This document shows positions 1 through 11,511 of a stretch of DNA of 64,000 nt, one piece after another (within the stretch, counting starts at the first letter, position 1; each line of letters opens with the position of its first letter). Origin of the DNA: Calliopum simillimum (lineage: Eukaryota; Arthropoda; Insecta; Diptera; Lauxaniidae); contig OX638368.1 of NCBI GenBank assembly GCA_951812925.1, positions 66,488,569-66,552,568 of the forward strand. The letters run 5' to 3'. Both the position numbers and the translations under genes were made by a program. Below the pieces are notes generated by a model, which made no database searches, was not told the DNA's origin, and saw only the letters and a list, made by a program, of their open reading frames with translations.

Positions 1-1157
1 TTTGTGAACAGTGCCACGCCTTTCTATAAGTTTTCTTAATATAATGACATATCACATAATAATCCTTGTTTCCAAGGATAACACCTATTTAATTTTGTTC
101 AAAATTTAACCAAAATATGCAAATCCTTTGATGCCGCCAACTTTTTGTTTATCATAGGATATTGATATACCCACTTACCAATCTTCATCAAAATAATATG
201 TTGTTCCAATTTCGAGAAATAACATTTAACGTGTTTTACCACGCCCACCGATGATATTTTGCCCACTTTTAATTCAGAGGTGCCTTATAACAAGTAGACT
301 CCCTGTTGTAATTTCATAAAGATTTCTTTTTAGTTTAAACCGCCCAAAATTTTATCAAAACCGTTAGAGCCGTTTTCAAAATATATCAAATTGAAATTTT
401 AAGCTGTTAAAAAGCAGGCGTGGCACTCCCTTAATGCCACCCACTTTACATCCATTTAATTGTATTGACCATCGGCACATGTATACCAAATTTCATCAAA
501 ATATATTGCTTGGTTTAGGAGATATGAATATGATTGTGAATATGTATAAGATCAAAATGTTGACTGATTTTTATTATATGCTAATTTGCATCACTCCCTT
601 AAATTTTATTAAAATCAGTAAAAGTTTAGTGTGGCATACCAGCTCAAAATTTTTTTTTTTCTCCGATTTCGCTCAAATTTGGCAATATGGTAGATCCGGT
701 GTGGAAGAACAACAATCTGGGAGGATTTGGTCCTAGTACCATTTGTTGTTAAAATACACGGTGTTGAAGTTGACTTTTTTTTGTCATTTTCATGAAAAAG
801 GTGTTTTTTCAAAAATTTATAGCTTAAACTAAAGTTGGTAAATTGATAAATCTAAGTTACTGGTCCCATTCATTTTGAAGTGTTCTATTTATAAAAAAAT
901 ATTTCTTGGTGAAAAAAATTTTTTTCACCAAAATTTTTTTCACTTAAAAATACTTTTGATTTTTTTTTAAAAAAACCCTCCTTGTATTTTTTTAAAAGTA
1001 CTTTAAATTAAAGCATAATTTATAAGCTTTAAAATTATGTATGACTCAAGATGGCATTTGAACGCTAAATGGGAGTTTTTGGCTTTTGAACGCCCGCGGA
1101 AAGCATCTTACGAAAAATGTGTACTAGGCATTGAATGCTTAGAAGCATCAAGGAAAT
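1..1157. other. AT-rich stretch without a gene
   Basis: I see no coding region here, only short chance frames. The text between about 230 and 430, with repeated 'ccacgcccacc' and 'gcccactt' phrases, looks like old repeat sequence of the kind found again near 17.1-17.5 kb. A segment near 1080-1150 (cgctaaat, gcatcttacgaaaa, aatgcttagaa) is a diverged relative of the centre of the foldback at 36.4-37.6 kb. Confidence 0.4.
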
Positions 1158-2274
1158 AAGTCGTCGTCTGAGTATTACTTTGCCGTAAACGCCAATTTAA
1201 TTTTTTTGGGAAATTACTTTTTTAAGTTTGAGGTGGAATTGCAAACAAACTAACCGATAAAATTTAATTTTTTTTTTTCTTAAATACTTTTAGTGAATAA
1301 ATTTATTTGGATTTGTACTAAGTACCGGATCCTACGCCTTCTATTTTTTAAGTTATATTAATTTTTCTTCAGGTAGTTTGGCAAAATTTCTACATTTCAT
1401 GAAATATTTCTCACTTTTTTTATTGTAACTTACAGAGAGTTTGTGGGGGCAGAATGGTCAGGAAATGTTGATATGAGACTTTATTTTTCCATATTTATAA
1501 ATATTACTCATACGACATGTGGTGCTTGTTTGCATAGGAAATAGTTTTTAAATGGCTAAAACCTTTGCAAATATAACGATAAATGGTCCATTTTTTCACC
1601 ATTTTAAGGATAAAATCATGCACTTTTAAAACTTACCATTCATTTATGGGAAATATATTAAAATGGGTCAAATTTACATGTAACTAATTTGTCAACAAGA
1701 ATATCTCGAAAAACGGAGTGAAAATGACTGCGATCACTATGTACAATAATAAAATTTGCGTTGTTTTTACTACTCAGGATTCAACAATATTAACACTTGA
1801 AAGCAACAGCTACAAAAAAAAAATAATTACGAAAGAACCATTAAATAAAACACTATTTTTGTTTTAAACTTCGCAATGTTTCATATAGATACCACTGGTT
1901 TATATACTAATGCATTCAATACACTGATTGGCTTAAGTTTATACGCTTAGCAATGCTTTACATTAAAACAATATTGAATCATTATATCATTCATATACAA
2001 ATACGGCAAAACAAAAATAACTAAAAAAAATTTGGAAATATGCGGAAAATTTGCCGTATATCCATATTTTTGTCGTTTACGGCAAACTAAAAATTCAACT
2101 TGCAATTTTTGTGGATATGCGGCAAAAGTCATACTATATAACTCTCGATTGGAAAGAGATAGGACAAAATGGATAAAAGATTCAGAAAGAGCGTACTCGG
2201 AAACATAAAGCTGCATTCTCAGCTGAAAATGCGTGGTTTGGTGTTTACGGCAAAATAATACTCAGCCGACGAAG
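1158..2274. mobile_element. TIR element, non-coding
   Basis: The left end reads TCGTCGTCTGAGTATTACTT followed by TGCCGTAAACGCC. The right end is its inverted copy (GGTGTTTACGGCA, then ATAATACTCAGCCGACGA). The arms are about 36 bp with a few mismatches. The inside holds no transposase frame; it has repeated 'tgcggcaaa/gccgtata' phrases around 2040-2130. A clear target duplication is not visible, so the superfamily is unknown. Confidence 0.6.
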
Positions 2275-2575
2275 TGTTAAATTTTTTGGAAAGTTAAAAA
2301 AAAAATTCTTTTTTTTTGAGTAATTTTTGAAAAATTTTTCAAAAATTATGGGCGATTCTAAGCATTTATAAATCGGGACCTTTTTATTAAGAATATGATC
2401 ACGTCAGGATCCTGAATAATCCTTGCAGAAAAGTGAAAAAATCACTCTTTTGAGGTCTGCTATAAACTATATAACAAAAACAGCAAATAGTAATATTGTT
2501 TTTCGGTAACGACTTCGGATAGCAAAAAATACCCTTAATAGCCATACTTTGACTATTTTTTTGTTCCTGGCAATG

Positions 2576-3030
2576 CACTATGGGTCAAACAGTAAATTTT
2601 TCTGGCCAAAATTAATAACGTCCATATTATCATGTTGACCAACTGCAAATGTAGTTTTTATGTTGACTCTAGACTCAAAGAACAATTCTGAAACAAAACC
2701 TTAACCCTCGGACACCGGGTCAAAAATGGTGTGTAATAAATTTTCTAAATTAATAACACATACCAGTAAGCTTTTGGTTTCAAGCATTTCAGAAGTTGTT
2801 TCATGCGTAGAATCCGAGGTCAGAATTGACCCACCATCTCAGGATTTGGAGATATTTGAGGTCAAACTCATGAAAAATGGCTATTTTTGAGGTTAGATGC
2901 AAACTGCACAAAATTTTCATTCATTTTTTTATCAAATGTATCTCGTAGTTCTATTTTGATTCTTCAAAGTAGGCTATTAAAAGAAGTCTTTCAATACTTC
3001 CTTTAAAAGTTATTGCCGATTTAAGATGAC
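2576..3030 (+). mobile_element. Truncated copy of the CACTA-ended element
   Basis: This starts CACTATGGGTCAAA and then follows, with about one change in eight bases, the reverse complement of the right end of the element at 25673-27040: shared phrases include ATAACGTCCATATTATCAT, TTTTTATGTTGACT, AAGAACAATTCTGAAA and GTAATAAATTTTCTAAATTA. The similarity fades after about 3030. It is a one-ended fragment with no coding capacity. Confidence 0.65.
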
Positions 3031-3589
3031 ATCTTGAAATCCCATAAAACTGTACAAAAGTACAAAATTATAATTGAATGCAAAAAAACCGACACTCCAT
3101 TCATTTACTGCATGAGGGCGAATTCTAAAAACTTGTTGCCGACAATCAACCACAATATTGCAAAATTTCGCCATCATCTGCGACGCTTTCGTTATCAGAC
3201 TCCAAATTGGTGATGTTAAATTTGTATCAGAAATGGACAAGGGCGTACGCAGGATTTCATCTAGGGGGGGGGCCAAACTCAAATTTTGCGAACCTTTTTT
3301 TTTTTTTTTTGAGAAATTTCAATGTAATGTATATTTTTGTACACTAAAATATTAAATAAAAGTTCATAATAACTTATGAAGGTACTCTTAGATAACTTAC
3401 TAAATCAAAATTTGCTTAGGTATGTTATCTTTTAAATACATATCACATTTCTAAACTAATTTGAGGTCGCTGCCTCCAAAAACGCATTAATTTTTTTTTT
3501 TCCGAGGAGCCGTTCTAGATATAATCGACACTTTCGATTTTTGAGGTTATAGCTCTAATTTTATAAAAAAATATTTCGAGAAACCCAAT

Positions 3590-5110
3590 TTGGATCGAAT
3601 TTTTTTACACACTATTTTAAAGATTGTGAAAGCTATCCAAAGCATGAAAAACAACAAGGCCGCCGGTATAGATCAAATAACAGCTGAACTGCTAAAGGCA
3701 TGCCCCGTAACATCAGCTAAAATTCTCCATCCTCTGCTCAACAAAATCTGGAGTGAAGAGCGTTTGCCAGAAGATTGGCTACATGGCATGTTAGTCAAAT
3801 TACCGAAAAAAGGTGACCTAAGCGAGTGCCGAAACTATAGAGGCATCACCTTGCTCTCAGTTCCATCAAAAGTACTGACGAAAGTGCTTCTGAGCAGGGT
3901 AAGCGAAAAACTTGATTCAGCCATTCGAAAGCAGCAAGCAGGATTCCGGCGAAACAGATCATGCGTGGATCAAATCAACACGCTCAGAATAATTGTCGAA
4001 CAATCATGCGAGTGGCGTGCTGCACTTCAACTTGTCTTCGTTGACTATAGCACTGCCTTTGACAGTGTCTCCCGAGAAAACATCTGGGCGTCACTGCAAC
4101 GAAGAGGTATTGCCGCAAAGGCCATAAACTTAGTACGTGCACAATATGAAGGCTTTAAATGCAGTGTGTTACACAACGGGTTGTTGTCACCGACATTCAC
4201 CACTAATTCAGGCGTACGGCAGGGGTGTTTACTATCACCATCACTCTTCCTTATCGTTCTTGATGATATCCTAGATAAAGCTCTTAATAAGGCCAAAAGG
4301 GGTATTCAATGGAACTTTACCGAACATCTGGAAGATCTCGACTACGCTGACGACATCTGCCTCTTATCGTCCAAACATTCAGATATGCAAAGCAAAATTG
4401 AAGACCTTGTCTTGGAATCACAAAAGGCCGGCCTAAAAATCAACGTATCCAAGACTAAAAGCATGAAGCTAAACGCAAGCAATGACATGACGTTTAAAGC
4501 TGGCAGTGATGACATCGGAAACGTCGATAGCTTCACGTATCTAGGCAGCATTATCTCCATGGATGGTGGAGCAAAAGAGGATATCAACTCAAGAATAGCA
4601 AAAGCAAAAGGCGCGTTTGCTCAACTGAACAAAATATGGTCTTCATCCGTTATATCCACCAAAACGAGAGTGCGCATTTTTGATTCGAATGTGAAGTCGG
4701 TTTTGTTATATGGGTGCGAAACATGGCTTGTTACTGAACAACTAACAAACAAGCTGCAAGTATTCGTCAACAAATGCTTAAGGCGTATATTAAAGGTTTG
4801 GTGGCCTCGCACTATATCAAATGCCGAGCTACATCAAAAATGCAAACAGAAGGCTATAGCAAACGAGATCAAGCTGCGCAAATGGGGATGGATTGGTCAC
4901 ACTCTCCGGAAACCACACAGCGAAGTTTGTCGCCAGGCCCTTGAGTGGAATCCACAAGGCAGTAGAGGACGTGGTAGACCCAAAACCAACTGGAAAAGGT
5001 CGTTGGAAAAGGAAATCCAAGAATCGGGAAAATCGTGGCAAGAGATCAAAGTCATCGCAAGGGATCGTGACAAATGGAGAGATTTCATATTGGCCCTATG
5101 CTCCTCCTAG
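3590..5110 (+). CDS. RTE-like LINE reverse transcriptase (5'-truncated ORF)
   Basis: This is a 506-codon open frame. The homology starts near residue 8 (3614), so the first methionine is not the native start and the endonuclease half is missing. RT motifs are in order: the NNKAAGIDQI region, PKKGDLSECRNYRGITLL, the fingers QAGFR, the palm FVDYSTAFDSV, the primer-grip region GVRQGCLLSP, and the catalytic LDYADDICLL at about residues 250-259. The thumb and C-terminal part contain FTYLGSII, VLLYGCETW and WGWIGHTLRKP, typical of RTE-like and related simple LINEs. The frame is intact over the whole RT, unlike every other RT in the window, so this is one of the youngest LINE copies here. It reverse-transcribes its own mRNA at a nicked target. 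Clade assignment is from motif memory; exact clade unsure. Confidence 0.85.
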   Translation: MDRIFLHTILKIVKAIQSMKNNKAAGIDQITAELLKACPVTSAKILHPLLNKIWSEERLPEDWLHGMLVKLPKKGDLSECRNYRGITLLSVPSKVLTKVLLSRVSEKLDSAIRKQQAGFRRNRSCVDQINTLRIIVEQSCEWRAALQLVFVDYSTAFDSVSRENIWASLQRRGIAAKAINLVRAQYEGFKCSVLHNGLLSPTFTTNSGVRQGCLLSPSLFLIVLDDILDKALNKAKRGIQWNFTEHLEDLDYADDICLLSSKHSDMQSKIEDLVLESQKAGLKINVSKTKSMKLNASNDMTFKAGSDDIGNVDSFTYLGSIISMDGGAKEDINSRIAKAKGAFAQLNKIWSSSVISTKTRVRIFDSNVKSVLLYGCETWLVTEQLTNKLQVFVNKCLRRILKVWWPRTISNAELHQKCKQKAIANEIKLRKWGWIGHTLRKPHSEVCRQALEWNPQGSRGRGRPKTNWKRSLEKEIQESGKSWQEIKVIARDRDKWRDFILALCSS

Positions 5111-5148
5111 GAGTTAAAGGAGAATACATACATACATTTTAAAGAAAA
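3610..5148 (+). mobile_element. 5'-truncated RTE-like LINE with CATA-type tail
   Basis: The LINE body is the RT frame plus a very short 3' UTR (5111-5148: AGGAGTTAAAGGAGAATAC then tandem ATAC/CATA units). Ending in a short tandem repeat rather than poly(A) fits RTE elements. Two further 3' scraps of the same element occur at 23202-23290 and 56289-56312. Confidence 0.7.
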
Positions 5149-5293
5149 ATTCTTACGCTTCTTTTAAATGTATCAATAACTAAAATCCTATTCAAATTGG
5201 CTGAGTTAAAGTTAAAAGTTTAAACTGAGCGAAAAGTTCATTTTCATAGTAATTTTTTACAATTTTGCAATATTTTTTATATTTCTATTTATA

Positions 5294-6521
5294 CGAGGGG
5301 CCTAACAAAAGTTCGCTTAGTTGAATTGAAAAAACTTTTAAATTTAATTTTTTAAATTTATAACTTTATTCTTCATCTATTTGTATTTTTTCAACGTAAT
5401 CGCCATTTATTTTGATACATTTTTGAAGTCGATAAATCTATCTTGAAAAACAGTCTTCAAAATCGGCTTTTTGCAGTTTTGCAATTTCACCATTAACCGC
5501 ATTTATTATCTCCTCATTGCTGTTGAAGACTCTCCCTCTCAAATTTTTTTTTATTTTTGGAAACAACCAGAAGTCACAAGGCGCTAGATCTGGGGAATAA
5601 GGTGCGGGACGAATTTCTTCGATGTCTGAAAGCGCAATAAAATCGGTCGTTTTTTCAGTAGTGTGCGCTGGCGCATTATCGTGATGTAGAAAGTAGCGGC
5701 GTAGCTCCTTTTTTTGGCGTTTCCCAATAAATTTTGGAAGACTTCTGGTAAACAGGTTTCAGTATACCACTTAGCAGTAACCGTCTGACCTTCTTCCAAA
5801 GGAATAGCAGCTACAACTTTCTCTCTGGTGAAGTAAACTGACATTATTACTTTTGTTGCTGACTTTTTTTTGCTTTACTTTAACAGGTGGACTTGCACTT
5901 TCTGGGCTCCATACCATGGATTGTTGTTTGGTTTCAGGGTCGTACTTCTAAAACCATGCTTCATCACCTGTTACGATTTTCTTGAAGGTGTTAGACCTTC
6001 CGTTTTTGAATTTTTCAAGAAAATAATATTTGCGATACAGCCATGGCATTCAAGCCCAGTTCCTCAGCAATGATTTCCTGGGTCAATCTTGGATCTTCGT
6101 CAATTTTAGACTTAACCAGCGCTACACATTCATAATCAGTCGAAGATTTTGGGCGGCCTTCTCGAGGTTCGTCCTCCACAGAAAAATGACTTGTCTGGAA
6201 TCTTCGGGACCACTTTGAAATAGTCACGAGGGATGGCGCATTAACTTCAAATGCTATTTGGCATTCATTAAATATTTCCATAGGCTAGTGCTTACGTCGA
6301 AATCCAAAAAGAATAGCGAACCGAATCTCTTGCTGCGTTGGCATTGGAATATCTGCTGACATTGTTTCACGAATTTCACGTTTTCTTCTCTCCATTTTGA
6401 CCGATCTTTCTGAAAATTAAAATGATATATCGTAAGACTATAACAAATAATACGCAACTTTTTGATTTACTAAAAATTTTCAACATGACACCAATTAAGC
6501 GAACTTTTGTTAGGCCCTACG
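5294..6521 (-). mobile_element. mariner element, degenerate
   Basis: The terminal inverted repeats contain GGGCCTAACAAAAGTTCGCT on the left and the inverse at 6494-6518, and are flanked by TA at 5292-5293 and 6522-6523. The length (about 1.23 kb) is normal for mariner. It sits inside the hAT-like element 3238-7408, so it inserted later. Confidence 0.85.
5366..6395 (-). pseudogene. mariner transposase pseudogene
   Basis: Read on the minus strand from about 6395 to 5366, the pieces spell a mariner transposase in several frames. The helix-turn-helix part lies at 6281-6015 (SKWSRRF, DEPREGRPKS, EELGLNAMAVSQIL). The catalytic half contains HHDNAPAHT near 5690-5660 and PYSPDLAPCDFW near 5610-5580, with 34 residues between the two aspartates (DD34D). 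It is broken by frameshifts near 6280 and between 5840 and 6015 and by a stop near 5450, so it cannot make transposase. Confidence 0.85.
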
Positions 6522-7194
6522 TAAGTGTATTTAATTTTAAATATTTTAAGCCCAAATTTACTACAATCAGATTATATTTTAAAAAATTATTAAGGTTTCA
6601 GTGGAGTAAGACTATTTTGATTTTTTATCGGAAAAATAAACAGGTACAATAAACTGGGTCGATTTTTATGAAGCAAAAAAATTGTATAATGTTTAAAATG
6701 CTTAGAATCGTACAAAGTACACGTGTGAATTTTTTTAGAGTTTTTGGAAATTTTTTTTTTTTTTTCTTTTTCTTTGACCAATTTTTGAAAAGTAAAAAAA
6801 GATCTGAAAAAATTTATCAAATACTTTGATTCTTTGAAGGATTTTAAGCATTTTAAGCCTCATACATTTTATTCGTAAGAGCCTTCCTTTTGAGTAAACG
6901 AATGCTTTTCCGACCACGTAATTGAAAAACATAAAAAAATCGACTTTTGGAACCGGATATTATCTATACTACCTGCACAAAAAATTTTGAATTTTTTAAC
7001 GCAGCATTTTTTGCAAAAACATAGTCTTTAGTTTTAAGCAGCTTTGGGTATCTCTTCTGAGAAGAAAAAAAAGTTATGAGCAAAAAACATTTTATTGTAC
7101 CTGATTATTTTTTGATAGAAAAACGAATAGTCATACTTCAGTGACACCTTAATAACTTTCTAAAATTTTATCCGATTTTACTTTCAAATTGCAA

Positions 7195-7218
7195 TTAAAT
7201 AAATAAATAAATAAATAG
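7195..7218. repeat. AAAT microsatellite
   Basis: About five copies of AAAT/AAATA. It may be the tail of a retroposed fragment, but I see no body next to it. Confidence 0.7.
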
Positions 7219-7416
7219 TGCAGTACAGATAAAAATAAGTGTATTTGTATAAACTATTGTCCAAAAAATCGTGTTTTATTTGGCTTTAATATGAAAAGTT
7301 GTTAAAACTACTGTAAAAATGAATGAATATGATATATTTGTAACTCTTAAGCTAGAGCTAGGGGGGGGGGGCAGCTGACCCCCCTGCCTCCCCTTGCGTA
7401 CGCCCATGGAAATGGA

Positions 7417-8403
7417 TATTTTTTGATATAATTTGAGGAGTAATTTTTCAAAAGGGCGTAAAACCACTTCCAACCTCGACCAAACCTAAGGATGCCATCG
7501 CCATTACCATGCTAAAATGCATCCTCTAATCCAAAATTCATCACAAAAAATGCATTTTTCTAAGATAAAATCGTGATCAAAAGTCGCATTTCATAACAAA
7601 AGGGCTTATTTCCATATAATTTCATAGAAATTTTTAGAGTTTGATACAAAAAGACGTATTTTGAATAGTGGCCAAAAAAACTTTTAATATTTTTAATACA
7701 CCCCAGGCTATATAGGTGCTTACATACCATGCCTTTAGACATCAAAATAAACTTCCAAATGGTAAAATAAGAGTGATTTTGAAACAAAAGGGCTTATTTC
7801 CACACGTTTCAGAACAAAAGGGCTTATATCCAAATGTTTTTTACTTTTTGCAATTGCTGCAAATATGTTAGAATAAAAATGTTAAGGGGATTAGAACCTT
7901 TGGTCAACTCACTGTAATACAGGTGACATTAAAAAAAAATATGTTGTTGTAAACAGCCCATGAAAGTTTTTTCTCATTACTGAAAATTTGTTTAACATGG
8001 TTTTTTTTTTTATATCATTTGACATCATTTTTTGATATCATTTTGATATCATTTTTGATATCATTGTGATATACGCAAAGAATTACATTCCGTATATCAC
8101 TGATAAATTTTGGATATCATTTTGATGTTCTCTATGATTTTGATATATTATTGATATTCTTTTCATGATCGGGATCAGTTGACACAACTGCAAAGTTCTA
8201 AGAAAAAAACAAAGCGTACATTGGGTGATGACAAACGTGATGGAATTACACCAAGAAATGGCTAATGCATTTTTTCAATTAATTTGTTTTTTATTTCACT
8301 TAATTTTGTTCTTATTTTGGTTCGGTTTATGAGAAAACATTGCCAAATCTTTAAGTCTGAACACAACAAAAAGAATTTGATTCAGTAACAATTTCTTGTT
8401 AAC
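7417..8403. other. Non-coding stretch with short direct repeats
   Basis: No gene is visible. Phrases such as AACAAAAGGGCTTATTTCCA recur at 7597, 7783 and 7811. Between about 8010 and 8165 a run of imperfect GATATCATTTTT units resembles a young simple repeat. The phrase ATTCCGTATATCACTG at 8088 recurs at 10903, so a repeat family links the two places. Confidence 0.4.
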
Positions 8404-8420
8404 CAAATCACAACACTATT

Positions 8421-8640
8421 TCGAGCCCTAACCGCCAAAAAAACTTAACTGACAAAAAGTAAATTTTACAGGAGAAGGTTTTTTTTTAAATATCTGTGCA
8501 TTTAGTATAGCTATTACAGTGAAATTTAGTATGTAAGCTATATTTTGTGTTAGACATGCGATGCAACTAGTTTCATTCACCAATTTATAATATAACGGCG
8601 ATTTTTCAGTGTTTTGTCAGTTAAGTTTTTTTTCTTTTCC
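8421..8640. mobile_element. Short TIR element (MITE-like)
   Basis: The left end has GAGCCCTAACCGCCAAAA then CTTAACTGACAAAA; the right side has the inverse TTTTGTCAGTTAAG at 8612-8625. The same left-end phrase (CGAGCCCTAACCGCCAAAA) recurs at 16717, showing a dispersed family. No coding capacity. Confidence 0.5.
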
Positions 8641-9032
8641 AGATTCCCCATCTGATCTTCAGTTTCTGTACCAAAAAACATTTGAGGTCACATATACTAT
8701 TAACCCGCATCAAGACTTTTAATAAATTTTCCCTTTTTATTACATTATTTGCAAATTATTTTTGACACAAAAAGAAAAAAAAGACTTAACCAACAACTCG
8801 CAGTCACAAAAAAAAATAAACAAAATACTTCGAATGTCGGTTAAGACTTGTTAGACCGGACAGAGCGTATAGTTTCTTTTGGGTGCTTAGCATAAAGAAA
8901 TAGGAGTTTTAAGTTGGAAAAAAATTATGCAGTTAATTTTATTTATTTTTCTAGTTTTGGTCGGTACCAACAAAACAAAAAAAAAATGTTGTTCTAAATG
9001 CATATTATTAGCGATAATTTAAAAAACTCACT

Positions 9033-9719
9033 TTTTAGAGCTCAAACGTCTAACCGGAAACTAAAAAATCATGTTTAAATTTGTCACTTCCATAATTTGT
9101 TGATAGTCCATTAGCATTTATAACAGCTTGCGAACGATTTTTCATGGATTTTAATAAGTTTGAGCAAACATCCAGTTGAATGTCATGCCATTCTTTGACC
9201 ATTTCTTCCTTAAGCTGGTTTATGTTATGGATAGTCCTGCTGTAAGGCTTATTGCTCCATTCGGTCCATAAATTTTATATCACGTTGATGCCAGGCGATT
9301 GAGGAGACGTTTACAATAGCTTGGAACAGTTTTATATCAGCCATAATTGCGCTACATGGAAAGAATGCGGGTCTTTATAATGGTAAAATGCAAAACTCTC
9401 TCCAATACCATGTTTTATAGCATTTCGCTTAACATTATCTTTCGAAATGTTAAGGTAACCAATCTCATCCATTTTACCATCTATAAACACTAAAATCGGG
9501 ACATCTGCAATGGACTTACAGCCCCAACGCACACAAAATCGCCCCATGTTTCACTGTAGAACGAATATTTTTAATATTAAATTTAGTGTTTGGTTGTCGC
9601 CATACATAAGTTTTGCCATCACACAAAATACATTTCTTTCGTGGCTAAATAAGACCTTAAATAACAAATATTCTTGTTATTATTCCCATTTTTTTAAATG
9701 GTTAGTCGTTTGAACCACT
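9033..9719 (-). pseudogene. Tc1-like transposase relic
   Basis: On the minus strand the fragments give a Tc1-type catalytic domain. VRWGCKS...GKMDEIGYLNI (9530-9420) matches the region after the first aspartate. SPQSPGINVI.NLW (near 9290-9250) corresponds to the SPDLNPIENLW block with the aspartate replaced by glycine. MKNRSQAVINANG (near 9150-9110) matches the C-terminal block. TIR remnants (CAGTGGTTCAAACGACTAAC in the minus sense at 9719-9700, TCAAACGTCTAACCG at 9043) bound a segment only about 690 bp long, so the DNA-binding half has been lost. Many stops and frameshifts. Confidence 0.7.
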
Positions 9720-10221
9720 GTATATAAAAGCAGGAAACAATTTACCCTAAAAAAAAAAAAAACCAAATATTGAATACAATACAGTTATACCCGTAGATAG
9801 TCCATATAATCAGTTCACATTCTAAAATTTTTTAATAAAAGACTATTTATAATATAAAAACATTAAAAAGAATGCTCTTGCAGTGGGTGCGTTTGAATGA
9901 AGTATGTATATAAAAATTAAATTGTATACTTTTTTAAAATTCGGAAATATACCACTATTTAGTCTTTCTATTTTGCATCAACTCGCTTTTATTTTTGCAC
10001 AGCTTCAGAAAAAATTCAAACTGAATGAACATGTCAAAAAACAAATCCATATCAATGTTTTTTATAAAATCGAGTTTTATGACAATCGTGAAGTTAGAGT
10101 GATCAACAAGTTATACAGTGTCCCTCAAAATGTATTATTTTTATTAAAAATTCAGTCAAGCTGTATTTTGCGTACGTATATGAGCAAATTATATTTTCCA
10201 ACAGAAAATTTTAGAAAAAAA
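9720..10221. other. No recognisable gene
   Basis: AT-rich sequence. The long open frame that runs from 9904 to 10329 has residue use typical of chance AT-rich frames (many K, L, F, I, Y) and runs into the iteron cluster at 10222; I do not call it a gene. Confidence 0.4.
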
Positions 10222-10337
10222 CAGTACAAAAAACAGTATATTATTGAAAAAACAGTACTTTTGCGTACTGTTTTGGGTGTTGCTCATAAAACAGTACTTT
10301 TTTTAAGAAACAGTACATGTACTTTTTAAAACAGTAC
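10222..10337 (+). repeat. AACAGTAC iteron cluster
   Basis: Six or seven copies of AACAGTAC/AACAGTAT lie within about 115 bp, one of them inverted (GTACTGTT at 10267). Sub-terminal motif clusters like this are where transposases of the hAT and Mutator type bind, so this may be the end of an element otherwise not visible. Confidence 0.55.
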
Positions 10338-10390
10338 GTCTGGCAACCGTATATATAATTGATGCACAAAACTTTTCAATTTGAGTCAAA

Positions 10391-10727
10391 CAGGCCTGTT
10401 CCGTAATCAGCGTGGTTTCAATTACTTTTCACTTAGGAGGCTTTTTGATGTAAATGGAGAGTCTCACGATAAAAAGGATTAGAATCTTTTTTGTGGAGAA
10501 ATACAGGTTCTGTAAATAATATTCATTTGTATTTACGAAAAAGTAACTTATTCCGAAATATTTGATAAAGTCGTATTTTTCGACTTTTTGCGGTTTTTTA
10601 ATAATATTTCCTAAACGGTTACTTTCTCGCTAATGCCAATCGATGTTATTTGTCGTGTGACTCACCATTTTCATGAAAAAGCCTCCTAAATGAAAAGTAA
10701 TTGAAAACGGATTACGGAACATGCCTG
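10391..10727. mobile_element. Palindromic MITE
   Basis: Left end CAGGCCTGTTCCGTAATC, right end the inverse (GGATTACGGAACATGCCTG). The arms run for about 55 bp through ATTACTTTTCA and GGAGGCTTTTT. Flanking sequence (ACTTTTCAATTTGAG before, TAGTTTTCGAGATAAG after) is the same sequence that appears unbroken in the foldback family at 13677-13710, so the MITE inserted into a relative of that family. Confidence 0.65.
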
Positions 10728-10941
10728 ATAGTTTTCGAGATAAGAAAATTTTTCAAAAATTCAATAATGCCAGAACAGACAACAACGCCAAACAAAACTA
10801 CTTTAATTTTAATTGAAATGGAGCTGAGAAAGTACTTATTCTAATTGTTATATATTTAGCTTGTACTAACTTGTAGAAAAAAGAGCGCCGCAGCGTTACA
10901 TTCCGTATATCACTGTGATATTTATTTTTTTGTAATCTTAT

Positions 10942-11205
10942 ATATCGTCGGGTTAAAACTACAACTAGACATCTACATTTTTCATGATTTGAGAAAAAAG
11001 CGTTTTAAATTTTATGAAATTCGTTTTTTGTATGGGATTTTGCAGTTTTATGCTTTTTATTCTTTATATAAAATTGGATGGAGACAACATTTCAAAAAAC
11101 AGATTAAACTGGGGCATAGAGCCGTTTTTTTTTCATGTTTCTGTATACTTAACTCAAAACATCAATATATGTAGATGTCTAGTTGTAGTTTTAACCCGAC
11201 GATAT
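10942..11205. mobile_element. Short TIR element (about 264 bp)
   Basis: ATATCGTCGGGTTAAAACTA at the left end continues to about 10978 and is matched by its exact inverse at 11171-11205 (arms about 35 bp). No coding capacity; no clear target duplication. Confidence 0.65.
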
Positions 11206-11511
11206 GTGTTCTTAACAAAAAGTAGAATATTTTTAACTAAGATATACAAACTATAATTATCCCTTCAACCAACGGCTGGTACTGGGATATTGTAAAACCA
11301 AGACGACAGTTTAGAAATGTTATCCATTCATTTTAAATTGTAAATTTTAAGTTGCAAACTCTAAAATAGTAAATTTTAAATTTAATTTGAAAAATTTTTT
11401 TTTCTTTGTAAATTAACTGTTAAATTGCGCTAATTGTACTCTATATCACATTATTGTTCTTTGTAAATAGTTATCACATGTTTAATTTGATTCTAATAAT
11501 ATTTTGACAAA
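11206..11511 (-). other. Probable 3' part of the CR1-like relic
   Basis: This lies directly downstream (minus sense) of the RT relic that ends at 11512. It is AT-rich with repeated TAAATTTTAAA phrases and is probably 3' UTR, but the end of the element cannot be placed. Confidence 0.35.

Larger units (their letters stand above)
3238..7408. mobile_element. hAT-like TIR element (host of nested insertions)
   Basis: The ends are CAAGGGCGTACGC on the left and GCGTACGCCCATG on the right, each next to a G-rich run (3266-3274 as G, 7361-7385 as G then C). They are flanked by an exact 8-bp duplication GAAATGGA at 3230-3237 and 7409-7416. An 8-bp duplication is the hallmark of hAT transposition. No hAT transposase is visible; the interior is an RTE-like LINE, a mariner, and a diverged foldback-type segment at about 6600-7000. 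Confidence 0.75.

Noticed and set aside
9904..10329. 141-codon open frame
   Set aside because: Composition of chance AT-rich frames, no recognised motif, and the end lies in an iteron cluster.
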